In this document: piece after piece, positions 35,899 through 44,225 of the stretch | Position numbering within the stretch: the stretch's first letter is position 1 | Layout: every line of letters starts with the position of its first letter | From: Microbacterium salsuginis | Lineage (GTDB): Bacteria; Actinomycetota; Actinomycetes; Actinomycetales; Microbacteriaceae | Reading direction: 5' to 3' | NCBI RefSeq assembly: GCF_012524205.1 | Contig: NZ_JABACI010000002.1 | Span: forward strand, 620,001-684,000 | Length of the DNA stretch: 64,000 bases | The notes under the pieces: generated by a model | Told to the model about the DNA's origin: nothing | What the model saw: the letters and a program-made list of their open reading frames with translations, nothing else | Database searches by the model: none | Made by a program: the position numbers and the translations under genes

Positions 35899-38622
35899 TC
35901 AGCCGGCAGCCGCGTACGGGGCGGACTTGGTGACGGTGACGGTCTCGTCGCCGACCTGGCCGGTCACCTGGACGGTGACGTCACCGGCCGGGATGGACCC
36001 GAGGCGGGAGTTGATCGACACAGCCGCTGATTTGCCGGGTGCAACCGCGGTGAACGTCTTCGCGCCGTACGGCGTCGTGACCACAGCATCCACCGGCACG
36101 TCCTCGTTGTTGGTCACCGTGACCGAGACGTACTGCTTGCCCGCAAGCACCCGCGTCGAAGCCGACACCGACACATCCAGATCAGCAGCCGCATCGGCCT
36201 TGCGGAGCACGACCTCGTCGACCACGCTGTTCACCGGATTGGCGGTGCCGTTGGCCTGGCTGCGCAGCGTGCGAACCGTGATCGACTCGTCGGTCACCTC
36301 GACCGCGGAGTAGTTGCGGACGCGCTCCTGGTTGCGTACCGAGGACCACCACAGGTCGATACCCGTGTTGAGGTTGTAGTACTTCGAACCGCTCGCCGAG
36401 TTCGCCGTGACGTAGAGCACCTCGCCCGGACCGGCGACGACCTCGGCGGCCGCGGCCTGCTCGTCGGGGTTGGCGAGCTGGCCGTCCTTGATCAGGTAGC
36501 TGCGGGTGTAGTGGTGGTCATGGCCCATGAGGACCATGTCGATCCCCAGCTCCGAGATCTTCGCGGGCATGTTGTTGCGGCGGTCGATGACGTCACCGTC
36601 CGTCGCGTGCACGGCCGCGGAGTAGATCGAGTGGTGGAACGCGAGCACCTTCCAGGTGACCTTGTCACCCTGCTCGGCCACGACCTTCTCGAGGAAGGCG
36701 TTGTGCGAGGCGTAGTCACGGCTGTTCGAGTTGATGTTGAGGAAGAGCACGTCCTTGTAGATGAACCAGTAGTCGCCGCCCGACGACGACGGGCTCCCGG
36801 CCGCGCCGGCGGTGAGGTCCTCGTTCGGCAGGTTGTAGTGCTGCTCGTAGGCTTTCGACCCCACGTCATGATTCCCGTTGGTCGCGACGAACGGGATGCT
36901 GCGCATCTGGTCCGGCTTGAGGAGCGCGGTGTACTCGTTCTCGTTGCCGGCGCTCTCGACCTGGTCGCCCGCCGAGAAGAGCATCTCGGCGTTCGGGTAG
37001 GTCTGCGACGCGACGTTGAGCGTGTCGATCCAGCCCGCCTCATCGTTGGCGAGATTGCCCGACGCGCCGACCTGGGGGTCGCCGAAGAACAGGAAGTCGA
37101 ACCCGCCCGTGAAGCTCTGCGTGCGGAAGGTGTGGACAGTCGACCAGCCGGTCTCGTCGGCACCCACACGGTAGGCGTACTCGGTGTTCTCCTCGAGCCC
37201 CGACAGCGTCGCGTCCCGGAAGAACTCACCGCTGCTGGTCGCGCCGCCGGAGGTGACCGGGAACGTCGACGCGGTGGCGGGGAAGACTCCGTCGATGATC
37301 GCGGATGCCTCGGTCAGCTGAGCCACCTGAGGCACATCGATGTCCGAGTACCAGGCGAGGTTGCGCTCGGCCGCGGTCGCGCCGACACCGAGGAGCAGAT
37401 CGGAGATCCTGGCGGTCGTCACGTCCTGCTTCTCGACGGGCGTGAGGCCCTTGAAGTCGAGGAAGATGTCGCTGCTGGTCTCGCGGTCCTGGTACAGCGC
37501 GACCGCGATCTGGTTCTCACCGGCGACCAGCTTGTCGGCCGGGATCCGGACGGTGCTGGTGGCCGGGTCGCCCGCGCTCACACCCGCGTAGGTGAGGTTC
37601 TGGTTCGCGGCCCCGTTCACGCGATCATCCGCGAATCCGGCGAGCTTCTCGCCGTTGACGAACACGCGCACGGCGTCGTCGTACGCCAGCTCGCCCTGCA
37701 GAGCGTCCAGCTGCTCGAGTTCCTCCGCCGTGATCGTCACCTCCGTGCGGAAGTGGTAGGTCGGCACCGTGTCGGCCGAGCCCGCCTGCGCATACTGCAG
37801 GAGCGTGTCGGCGATGTAGCCGTTGCCGAGGTCCGCCGCGCCCCGCTTCGATCCGAAGGCGCCGGCAGCCTCCTTCCAAGCCGTGTCGTCGAACGGCGCC
37901 GTGGTCCACGACAGCGAGCCATCGCCCGACGGGTCGGTGCCGTTGTCGGAGTACTTCCAGGGCGAGTCGCTCGTGAGGTAGGCCTCGGGAAGGGCGACCG
38001 GCGCGGCAGGCCCGAACTCGAAGTAATCGAAGTTCGCGACGTAGTTGCGACGATCCGGGAGGTCATCGACGTGCATGACGATGATGACATCGTGGACGCC
38101 GGTGACGGTCGTGCTGAGGTCGACGGTCGTGTTGAGCCAGTTGCTCCATCCGCCCGTGGTGGGCAGCGCGACATCGGCGATCTTGTTCGCTGCGATCGCC
38201 TCATCGAGGAAGAACTCCAGGCGCGGGTTCGCGCCGATCGCGTCGTCGCGCGTGGCGGCGCGCACGGTGAGCGTGCCCATGCGGTTCGTGAAGTCCACGT
38301 CGTCGAACTGCACGACGGTGCCGTTGAACGTGTTGCCCAGGTTGATCGACTCGCGCTTGAGCGCTTCTCCGTTGGGGTTCGATCCGCTGGTGTACTGCTC
38401 GCCCTCGAGTCGCAGCGGCTCGGCTGCAGCGGTGATGGCAGCGGGCGTGATCTGCGGGGCGGCGACCGCCGGGAATGCGGCGGTCGCGACGGCGGAACCC
38501 GCGATCAGCGAGACCAAGACGGCTCCCGCTACAGTCCGCCGAACCGTCCTGGTCGCGGGAGCGGCACGGACGATGTCCGCGGTCACATCGGAAATGGGCA
38601 AGAGGATGCTCCGATCTGGCAT
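35899..38622 (-). CDS. Secreted metallophosphoesterase with CBM6-like module and shared C-terminal domain
   Basis: A 907-aa exported phosphoesterase. Start 38622 (MPDRSILLP) gives a long, Arg-containing signal region with hydrophobic core VAGAVLVSLIAGSA; the start is uncertain because no ribosome site is obvious. Domains: CBM6-like (about 67-200, homologous to the second CBM of the GH92 protein), a beta-sandwich (about 205-400), a purple-acid-phosphatase-type FnIII domain (about 420-500), then the metallophosphoesterase core. Metal motifs are FFGDPQ near 505, GDQV near 545, NGNHD near 585, HH near 655 and GHDHHYTR near 699. The last 85 residues match the GH92 C-terminus. A substrate such as a phosphorylated surface glycan is inferred from context. 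Confidence 0.9.
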   Translation of the reverse strand: MPDRSILLPISDVTADIVRAAPATRTVRRTVAGAVLVSLIAGSAVATAAFPAVAAPQITPAAITAAAEPLRLEGEQYTSGSNPNGEALKRESINLGNTFNGTVVQFDDVDFTNRMGTLTVRAATRDDAIGANPRLEFFLDEAIAANKIADVALPTTGGWSNWLNTTVDLSTTVTGVHDVIIVMHVDDLPDRRNYVANFDYFEFGPAAPVALPEAYLTSDSPWKYSDNGTDPSGDGSLSWTTAPFDDTAWKEAAGAFGSKRGAADLGNGYIADTLLQYAQAGSADTVPTYHFRTEVTITAEELEQLDALQGELAYDDAVRVFVNGEKLAGFADDRVNGAANQNLTYAGVSAGDPATSTVRIPADKLVAGENQIAVALYQDRETSSDIFLDFKGLTPVEKQDVTTARISDLLLGVGATAAERNLAWYSDIDVPQVAQLTEASAIIDGVFPATASTFPVTSGGATSSGEFFRDATLSGLEENTEYAYRVGADETGWSTVHTFRTQSFTGGFDFLFFGDPQVGASGNLANDEAGWIDTLNVASQTYPNAEMLFSAGDQVESAGNENEYTALLKPDQMRSIPFVATNGNHDVGSKAYEQHYNLPNEDLTAGAAGSPSSSGGDYWFIYKDVLFLNINSNSRDYASHNAFLEKVVAEQGDKVTWKVLAFHHSIYSAAVHATDGDVIDRRNNMPAKISELGIDMVLMGHDHHYTRSYLIKDGQLANPDEQAAAAEVVAGPGEVLYVTANSASGSKYYNLNTGIDLWWSSVRNQERVRNYSAVEVTDESITVRTLRSQANGTANPVNSVVDEVVLRKADAAADLDVSVSASTRVLAGKQYVSVTVTNNEDVPVDAVVTTPYGAKTFTAVAPGKSAAVSINSRLGSIPAGDVTVQVTGQVGDETVTVTKSAPYAAAG
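36056..36186. repeat. 131-bp identical repeat, copy 2 (in the phosphoesterase C-terminal domain)
   Basis: Identical to 30347-30477. Both copies lie in the same reading frame and orientation of the same domain, so transcripts and genes could recombine, deleting the 5.7 kb between them. Confidence 0.95.
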
Positions 38623-38735
38623 GGGGAAGATGCGCGAGAGCGCTCCCGAGAAACCTCCCGAAGCGGCATGACCTGATGTCGGCGCAGAGGTGAACGCCCG
38701 CTGTCCGGCCTGTGGCGTCGCCATGACCACACCTG

Positions 38736-39422
38736 TCACGCGGGCAGATGAAGGACGATGCCCGATTCGCCCGACATCACGGTCGCCAGACCGACCGATA
38801 CCGCGTCGGCGGCACGCGCGGTGGTGACCGCGGCGTGGTCCAGCTCGCCGTCGGCGGGGGCTCCCGAACCGCGCGATGTCGCGCCCTCCCAGACCACCGC
38901 GGCGACGTTGGAGGTGGGCTCTGCGACCTGCGCTCCCAGCAGGAGGAAATCCTGATCCAGCCATTGCGACGAGTTGTACGCGAACACATCCACGACCCCT
39001 GCGCCCAGACCGACCACGATGTGCGGTTCGACCGCAAGCGCCCGGGTGAACGCCGCATCGATGGATGCCGCATCCCCCGTCGCGGCGAACTCCTCGACGA
39101 CGAGTCCGTTCACCTCCGCGAAGCCGTGGAGGGCCTCCTGCAGCGCGCGACTCGTGGCACCGTCGTCGGGAACGACGACGGCGACCCGCACGCCCCGTAC
39201 GTCGCCGGTGTGACCGGGCACCACCGCTTCGACGGTGCGCCCCGGCGCCGGGTGGGAGAGGCCGGCACTGCCGGTTGCGGAACTCGGCGGAACGGGTGAT
39301 GGAGTGCGCTCGGCTGCCGAGATGGCCGGGTCTGGTGGGGCACACGCCGCGAGCGTCACAGCGAGCATGCCGGCTGCCGCGATGGACGCCATCCGTCGTC
39401 GTACCGAGAGAGCCGAGGTCAC
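38736..39422 (-). CDS. BMP-like substrate-binding lipoprotein (short)
   Basis: A 228-aa lipoprotein with lipobox LAAC (MLAVTLAACAPPDP). I chose GTG 39422, which gives three arginines before the hydrophobic core; ATG 39392 is the alternative. The mature part has two alternating alpha/beta halves (VRVAVVVPDDG; EPHIVVGLGAGVVDVFAYNS; FLLLGAQV; NVAAVVWEGATSRG) typical of the basic-membrane-protein/PBP1 fold, but it is about 100 residues shorter than usual BMP proteins. No permease or ATPase is adjacent. It may act as a surface ligand sensor for this operon rather than in transport (inference). Confidence 0.7.
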   Translation of the reverse strand: MTSALSVRRRMASIAAAGMLAVTLAACAPPDPAISAAERTPSPVPPSSATGSAGLSHPAPGRTVEAVVPGHTGDVRGVRVAVVVPDDGATSRALQEALHGFAEVNGLVVEEFAATGDAASIDAAFTRALAVEPHIVVGLGAGVVDVFAYNSSQWLDQDFLLLGAQVAEPTSNVAAVVWEGATSRGSGAPADGELDHAAVTTARAADAVSVGLATVMSGESGIVLHLPA

Positions 39423-39493
39423 GCGCGCTAGTGAACACTCCTCTCGGGCGGCCCGGGTAACCCGCCGGTGTCGCGCTGGTGAACCCGGCGCTC

Positions 39494-40831
39494 CTACCGG
39501 GAACGCAATTCGGGTTGGGGAGCCCGGCGCCGCCGCCCCGAGTAGATCACTGCGCCCGTCGCCACAGCAGCGGCGCCGACCCACAGCCAGGCGCTCATGT
39601 CGGGAGCGCCCGTCGTCGCAAGATCCTCGCCTCCGATGGCCGGCGCCGGGCTTGCGGGCGAGGTCGCGCCGGGGGTGGTCCTCGGCGCGATCTCGACGCG
39701 GATCTCCACCGGATCGTCTTCCGGGGTCGCCGCCATCGCGGGCGGTCCCGCGAGGAGCAACGCGATCGCGACCCCGGCGGATCCGGCCATCCGCCGGAGC
39801 GCCGGCTGCCGGTCTCCGGCCGACTCGGCGAGGGCGTCGCGTCGGGCCTGGGCAACGAGTTCCGCGACCTTGCGGTCGCGGCGGCGGCGGTCCCGCCACA
39901 GCAGCCAGAGAAGCAGCACCGCGACGGCGATCGACACCAGCTGCGGCCACGGGATCGCGACGACGAGCGCATGCGCCGAGGCGGGCTCGATCCCGCGCGC
40001 GGGGAGTTCTTCGCTGACAGGCTCCGCCGCAGCCGTCACGTCAGCGGAGTAGACGAACAGCGGCCACACCGACGGGAACGAGATCGTGGCCGAGCGGGAC
40101 TCACCCGGCGCGATCTCGACGATCTCCTCGCCGGTCGCGGTGTAGGAGACCCACCCGAACAACGTGCTGACCTCCACCTGCGGGAGGATCGACAAGCGCG
40201 TGTTCCCGGTGTTCTCGACCGAGTAGTCCACATCGATCCGTCCGGCCTCGAACGGATTCAGCGACCCGGTGTACTCGCCGGCGGCTGTCGCAGCCGCGGC
40301 CGGCGCGAGTTCGCCGGTCACTCGCGTCATCACGCGGAAGCCGACACGTGACTCGATGCCCACCTCCTCGGTGCCACCCGAGCGAATGGCCGCGGCGACG
40401 CCGGCGGGGTGATCGCCTGGGGTCGCGTTGCCGGGAACGGTGATCGTGAACGGCACGATCACGTCGGCTCCCGCCGGGACCTCTACGTCGTCCTGGATCT
40501 CGATCCACGTCCCCGCGTCGACGGACTCCCTGTCGGCAGTCAGCATGTTGAACCGACCGGTCTCGGTGAAGTACCCGTCCGCCGCCGTGAGCGAGAACGT
40601 CACGGGCGATGCGCTGAGATTCCGGACGAGCAGGTGCTCCTGGACTGTCTCGCCCGCGTCGAGTTCGAGTTCGACCCACGAGCGACCGTCTTCCCCGACG
40701 CCGTCGCTCGGTCGCACCATCCAGGTGATCGCATCGTCTTCTTGTTCTGCAGCGGCAACCGGGGTCGGCGTCGCCGCGATCCCCAAGAATGCCAGTACGA
40801 CACCGAGAAGTGTGCTGAGAGAGCGGGTCAT
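39494..40831 (-). CDS. WxL-interacting-type (DUF916) protein fused to an LAxTG-anchored segment
   Basis: A 445-aa exported protein. Signal peptide 1-28; DUF916-like beta domains about 30-270 (AGETVQEHLLVRNLSASPVTF; PGDHPAGVAAAIRS). TM helix 289-312 is followed by a basic cytoplasmic stretch 313-347. A second signal-like hydrophobic segment (348-368) comes next, then a Pro/Thr/Ala-rich stretch and a sorting signal LATTG (404-408), hydrophobic helix and RRRR. Ordinary family members end after the first helix and basic tail, so residues 348-445 look like a small sortase substrate fused in frame. It is the first gene of the minus-strand surface operon, with GAAGG upstream. It probably binds the WxL-like protein and the wall. 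Confidence 0.85.
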   Translation of the reverse strand: MTRSLSTLLGVVLAFLGIAATPTPVAAAEQEDDAITWMVRPSDGVGEDGRSWVELELDAGETVQEHLLVRNLSASPVTFSLTAADGYFTETGRFNMLTADRESVDAGTWIEIQDDVEVPAGADVIVPFTITVPGNATPGDHPAGVAAAIRSGGTEEVGIESRVGFRVMTRVTGELAPAAAATAAGEYTGSLNPFEAGRIDVDYSVENTGNTRLSILPQVEVSTLFGWVSYTATGEEIVEIAPGESRSATISFPSVWPLFVYSADVTAAAEPVSEELPARGIEPASAHALVVAIPWPQLVSIAVAVLLLWLLWRDRRRRDRKVAELVAQARRDALAESAGDRQPALRRMAGSAGVAIALLLAGPPAMAATPEDDPVEIRVEIAPRTTPGATSPASPAPAIGGEDLATTGAPDMSAWLWVGAAAVATGAVIYSGRRRRAPQPELRSR

Positions 40832-41268
40832 CAGGGCCTTCGGGAAATGGGAGTGCTCGATCTTGCCGATCCCCTCCGGATTCAGACGATCGTCGCCGAG
40901 GATTTGGGCTCGTCGATGATCGCACGCTCGCTACCGCCGGCCGTTCAGGGCTCCGGGCGCCCGAACGACTCGACGCGAGGGTCGCCCCTGGGGAGGAGGA
41001 AGCTGCGTACGGAGGTCCGACCTTTGCCGAAGGCCGCAAAATCAACGATCGGGGCGCCATGGACCACAGGAGGAAGGCGCGTCCGAATCCGAACGTCAAC
41101 AGCCGCTGTTCACCGGCGAGACTTCAATTCTTCTTTCAATGGACGCCGACCGCGGGCGGGAGGAACGCCTGAATCCGGGGTGGATGCAGCGCGAGTCTCG
41201 CCCGGATCCGAAGAGCGCAGTGCGTGACGGCATCTCCGGTCCGCACTCAGGCGGAGTAAGGTCGCGCC
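40832..41268. other. Intergenic region with divergent promoters
   Basis: A 437-bp gap between the surface operon and the small membrane protein. I see no credible gene, hairpin or repeat. It must hold the promoter of the surface operon and of the small membrane gene, but I could not pick out -35/-10 boxes. Confidence 0.5.
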
Positions 41269-41475
41269 ATGAAGCGAATCTGGCCGTACCTCGTGCCAGG
41301 CGTGATCCTGGCGCTGGTCGGCATTGTGTGGACCCTGCAGGGATTCAACGTGCTCGGCGGGTCGGCGATGAGCGGCTCACCGCTGTGGGCGACGATCGGG
41401 CCGATCGTGCTCGCGGTCGGCGTGGTGTTGATCGTGATTGCGATCGTCATCGCGCGCCGCCGAAAGGCCGGCTGA
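41269..41475 (+). CDS. Small two-helix membrane protein
   Basis: A 68-aa protein with two transmembrane helices (PYLVPGVILALVGIVWTLQG and PIVLAVGVVLIVIAIVI) joined by a short Gly/Ser-rich loop, ending in RRRKAG. ATG 41269 follows GGAGTAAGG. Proteins with this layout (MKRIWPY... LQGxNxLGGSxMSG) are common in actinobacteria and have no known function. Its 3' end overlaps the antisense tail of the hydrolase gene by 99 nt. Confidence 0.8.
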   Translation: MKRIWPYLVPGVILALVGIVWTLQGFNVLGGSAMSGSPLWATIGPIVLAVGVVLIVIAIVIARRRKAG

Positions 41476-42321
41476 CCCGGCGAGCGGCGGCACCGTCCGC
41501 ACGAGGAACGCCCTCGTCCGGTCCACGACAGCAGGCGCGGGCTCCGCCTCCGGGCCGAAGTGGTCCAAACCCGGCAGCACCGCCATCTCGCCGGCCGGAA
41601 GAATCCCCGCGAGCACCTCGAGCTCCTCGGCTGTCCCCGCCACCGATCGGCCCCCGCTCAGGATCAGCACGTCCGCACGCACGGCTTGAAAATCCTCGAC
41701 GCGCCCCGCCTGTTCGGCGATCACCCGATGCTCGGCAAGATTCGCCCCCAGCAACGGGCGCATCCGCCGCCAGGACTCCCCGCGGAAGCCCACCCTCAGC
41801 GCCAGGCGCAGGTACCAGTACGGCAGCTTCGCCAGGATCGGCGGCGCTCCCCCGGCTCCGCGGAGGAAGTGCACGAAGGCACCGTGAGGATCGCCGGCGG
41901 CCAGGCGCTGCTCATACGGCTCGAACCACCCGGTCGCGACAGGCGCCACCGGAACACCGGGCTCATAGACCACGAGGCGATCGAAGCGGTCAGTCACCCT
42001 CGCGGCTTCGAGCAGCACGAGACCGCCGAAGCTGTGCCCGAAAGCGAGCCGGGCACCGGTCGCCTGCTGCACCGCAAGGAGATCCTCGAGCTCGCGAGCG
42101 AGACTGTAGTCCGAACCCTGCGGACCGCTCCGGCCACGCCCTCGCCGGTCGATCACGTGCACCCGGAACTCGCTGGCCAGAGCCGCGGCCAGCCCGAGAT
42201 AGTCCTCCGCGCTGCGCAGGGAACCGCCGACCAGCAGAACGTCCGGGCCGGCGCCGAGCGTCCGGTATCCGATCTCCGTCCCGTCGACGGACCGCACGGT
42301 GCTGTCGATGCCCTCGCTCAC
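41377..42321 (-). CDS. Alpha/beta hydrolase with an unusual antisense-derived tail
   Basis: A 314-aa alpha/beta-hydrolase. Oxyanion region LLVGGSLRSAEDY, DRRGRGRSG, nucleophile elbow GHSFGG (Ser96), acid near LSGGRSVAG, His in LDHFGP near 257. GTG 42321 overlaps the MarR gene stop by 4 nt, so the two form an operon. The last 33 residues (DDDRNHDQHHADREHD...) are hydrophilic and are read from the opposite strand of the small membrane protein gene, suggesting that an earlier stop was lost. Substrate unknown. Confidence 0.88.
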   Translation of the reverse strand: MSEGIDSTVRSVDGTEIGYRTLGAGPDVLLVGGSLRSAEDYLGLAAALASEFRVHVIDRRGRGRSGPQGSDYSLARELEDLLAVQQATGARLAFGHSFGGLVLLEAARVTDRFDRLVVYEPGVPVAPVATGWFEPYEQRLAAGDPHGAFVHFLRGAGGAPPILAKLPYWYLRLALRVGFRGESWRRMRPLLGANLAEHRVIAEQAGRVEDFQAVRADVLILSGGRSVAGTAEELEVLAGILPAGEMAVLPGLDHFGPEAEPAPAVVDRTRAFLVRTVPPLAGSAGLSAARDDDRNHDQHHADREHDRPDRRPQR

Positions 42322-42761
42322 GTCGTGCTCTCCTCTCGCGCCTGCACCTGCTCGAGCGTCCCGAGCAACCGCGCCGTCTGCTCGGCGTACTCGTCGAGCC
42401 CGACGCCGCTCGCCTTCACCAGCTCGGCGAACCGCTCCTCCAGCCGGCTCTGCACCGAGGCGACGAGTGTCGAGCCCGCTTCGGTGAGGCTCAGCCGGCG
42501 GCCGCGCTCCCCCGCGGCGCTGCGCTGCACGTCGAGCAGCCCGTCCGCGGCGAGCACTCCGACCATGCGACTCACCGACGGCTCAGTCACACCCAGCGCG
42601 TCGGCCAGCGCGCGCTGCGTGGAGACGTCGAGCTCGCCCACCATCGTCAGCGCGAGAAACCGGTTGTACGACACCCCATGCTCGGCCTGCAGCATGCGGT
42701 CCGCAGCGCGATCCAGTCGTGCGGTCAGCACATGCAGGATGAAGCTCAGTCCGCGAGTCAT
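42318..42761 (-). CDS. MarR-family transcriptional regulator
   Basis: A 147-aa winged-helix regulator. HTH (STQRALADALGVTEPSVSRM) at about residues 47-66 and wing (SAAGERGRRLSLTEAG) at about 82-97. It is the first gene of a two-gene operon with the alpha/beta hydrolase. A perfect 16-bp palindrome (42770-42785) lies 9 bp upstream of the start and is the likely autoregulatory operator. The ligand is unknown; families like this often sense phenolic or xenobiotic compounds. Confidence 0.93.
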   Translation of the reverse strand: MTRGLSFILHVLTARLDRAADRMLQAEHGVSYNRFLALTMVGELDVSTQRALADALGVTEPSVSRMVGVLAADGLLDVQRSAAGERGRRLSLTEAGSTLVASVQSRLEERFAELVKASGVGLDEYAEQTARLLGTLEQVQAREESTT

Positions 42762-42769
42762 AGTGGCTA

Positions 42770-42785
42770 ACTTAGCATGCTAAGT
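42770..42785. promoter_or_regulatory. MarR operator candidate
   Basis: The perfect palindrome ACTTAGCATGCTAAGT lies directly upstream of the MarR start, where repression would block its own promoter. Confidence 0.75.
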
Positions 42786-42858
42786 CTCCGGAGCAATCAA
42801 CCGCGGAACCAGCACGAACAACCGCGGGCTTGACACACTCGCACCGATCGACCTAATG

Positions 42859-42888
42859 TAAGCAAGTCCTTACGTAAGGAAGTGCTTA
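42859..42888. promoter_or_regulatory. ArsR-type operator candidate abutting the start codon
   Basis: A 30-bp interrupted palindrome: TAAGCA-AG-TCCTTACGTAAGGA-AG-TGCTTA. It ends at the base before the ArsR ATG and includes the ribosome site (AAGGAAG), so repressor binding would also cover translation initiation DNA. Confidence 0.8.
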
Positions 42889-43233
42889 ATGGCAGCGACA
42901 GACCGACTCAGCGTCGTGTTCAGTGCGCTCGCGGATCCCACCCGCCGAGACATCCTGACCCGACTGTCAACCGGGCCCGTCACGGTCGGCACCCTCGCGG
43001 CGAACTACACCATCAGCCGTCCGGCCATCTCGCAGCACCTCGGGGTGCTCGAGAGTGCCGGGCTCGTGGCCCGCACGGTGAACGCGCAGTGGCGCGAGGT
43101 GGCCTTGAAAGACGACGGCCTCGACGATGCCTCGGAGTGGATCGCGAAACAGCGCGCCCACTGGACAGAGAACTTCGATCTCCTGGAAGAGCGACTCCGT
43201 GAACGACGAACAACGAAGGGATCAGAATCATGA
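42889..43233 (+). CDS. ArsR-family winged-helix regulator
   Basis: A 114-aa regulator of the metal-independent ArsR/SRPBCC-linked type. HTH TVGTLAANYTISRPAISQHL at about residues 32-51, preceded by ALADPTRRDIL. No cysteine metal-binding motif is present. The stop overlaps the SRPBCC gene by 4 nt, the usual pairing for this subgroup. The promoter-proximal 30-bp palindrome is its probable operator. Confidence 0.93.
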   Translation: MAATDRLSVVFSALADPTRRDILTRLSTGPVTVGTLAANYTISRPAISQHLGVLESAGLVARTVNAQWREVALKDDGLDDASEWIAKQRAHWTENFDLLEERLRERRTTKGSES

Positions 43234-43685
43234 CCGACACTGCACGCAGCTTCACCCTCGTCCGCGTCTTCGACGCCACCCCGCAGGAGCTCTGGGACGC
43301 GTGGACGAATCCTGACGAGGCTGCTCACTGGTGGCATCCGCGGGGCGTCTCCACACCCCGTGAATCGGTGGCCATCGACGCCCGCGTCGGCGGCCGGTAC
43401 GCGTACACGATGATCGACGACGAGACCGGCGAGTCCTACCCGACCGGCGGCGTCTACCTCGAGGTCGACCCGTTCGAGCGCCTCGCCTTCACCTGGGGCA
43501 GCCCGGATGCCGACCCTGAGACGGCGCCGAAGATCACGGTGTCCCTCGACCCGGATGGCGAGCGCACCCGAATGACCTTCGTGCTCACCGCCGAAGGCTC
43601 GATCGACAGCGACACCCGAGACGGCTGGGAGAGCGCGCTCGACGTGCTCGGCGATCACCTCCAGCGCTCTGGAACGAGGAGCTGA
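43230..43685 (+). CDS. SRPBCC (AHSA1-like) domain protein
   Basis: A 151-aa START/Bet v1-like protein. Landmarks: TLVRVFDATPQELWDAWTNP, WWHPRGV, ARVGGRYAYTM, GVYLEVDPFERLAFTW and the C-terminal helix GWESALDVLGDHL. These are hydrophobic-ligand pockets often paired with an ArsR regulator. The start overlaps ArsR by 4 nt, and the stop overlaps the next gene by one base, so three genes are probably co-transcribed. Confidence 0.92.
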   Translation: MTDTARSFTLVRVFDATPQELWDAWTNPDEAAHWWHPRGVSTPRESVAIDARVGGRYAYTMIDDETGESYPTGGVYLEVDPFERLAFTWGSPDADPETAPKITVSLDPDGERTRMTFVLTAEGSIDSDTRDGWESALDVLGDHLQRSGTRS

Positions 43686-44170
43686 TGCTCGAGAGCGACG
43701 TCTTCCGGCTGCTCAACGAGGACCCCACCGCCCGCGAGCTGCTGGAGTCGACGATCCCCGCGCGGCTCGCCTACATCGCGGTCGACGGCACACCGCGCGT
43801 GATTCCGGTCGCCTACGTGTTCACCGGCGAAGCCTTCGTCCTCGGCTCGCCGGTGCGCGCGCCGAAGGTGGCAGCGCTCGGCGAGAACCCCGCGGTGGCG
43901 CTCACGATCGACGATGTCGAGCAGCCGCCCGCCTCGCTGCTGGTTCGAGGCATGGCGACAGTGACGATCGTCGAGGGTGCGGCTCCGGAGTACGTCGCGG
44001 CCAACCTGCGCAGGATGCCACGCGAGTACTGGGCGGAGTTCGAACGCGAGGCGGCGGAGATGTACGACCAGATGGCTCTCATCTCGATCCGGCCGACGTG
44101 GGCGAAGGTCTTCGACTTCAAGACGCGCATACCCGAAGCCATGGTCGAGCTGATGCAGGACCGGGGCTGA
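43685..44170 (+). CDS. Pyridoxamine 5'-phosphate oxidase-fold (flavin-binding) protein
   Basis: A 161-aa split-barrel protein. Features: LAYIAVDGTPRVIPVAYVFT, KVAALGENPAVALTID and the C-terminal IRPTWAKVFDFKTR. The family binds FMN or F420 and reduces or binds small substrates. ATG 43685 shares a base with the preceding stop. Its function is not predictable beyond flavin-type fold. Confidence 0.88.
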   Translation: MLESDVFRLLNEDPTARELLESTIPARLAYIAVDGTPRVIPVAYVFTGEAFVLGSPVRAPKVAALGENPAVALTIDDVEQPPASLLVRGMATVTIVEGAAPEYVAANLRRMPREYWAEFEREAAEMYDQMALISIRPTWAKVFDFKTRIPEAMVELMQDRG

Positions 44171-44225
44171 CGAACACCACCCGTCGGGCATCAATCACGG
44201 CCGCATCGCGTTGCCGGTTGAGGTG

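Noticed and set aside
36511..38676. Plus-strand open frame of 721 codons
   Set aside because: Antisense shadow of the metallophosphoesterase gene; no motifs.
41139..42770. Plus-strand open frame of 543 codons
   Set aside because: Antisense of the hydrolase and MarR genes; extreme Arg/Pro/Ser content.
41560..42783. Plus-strand open frame of 407 codons in the other frame
   Set aside because: Same antisense region; conflicts with well-supported hydrolase and MarR genes.
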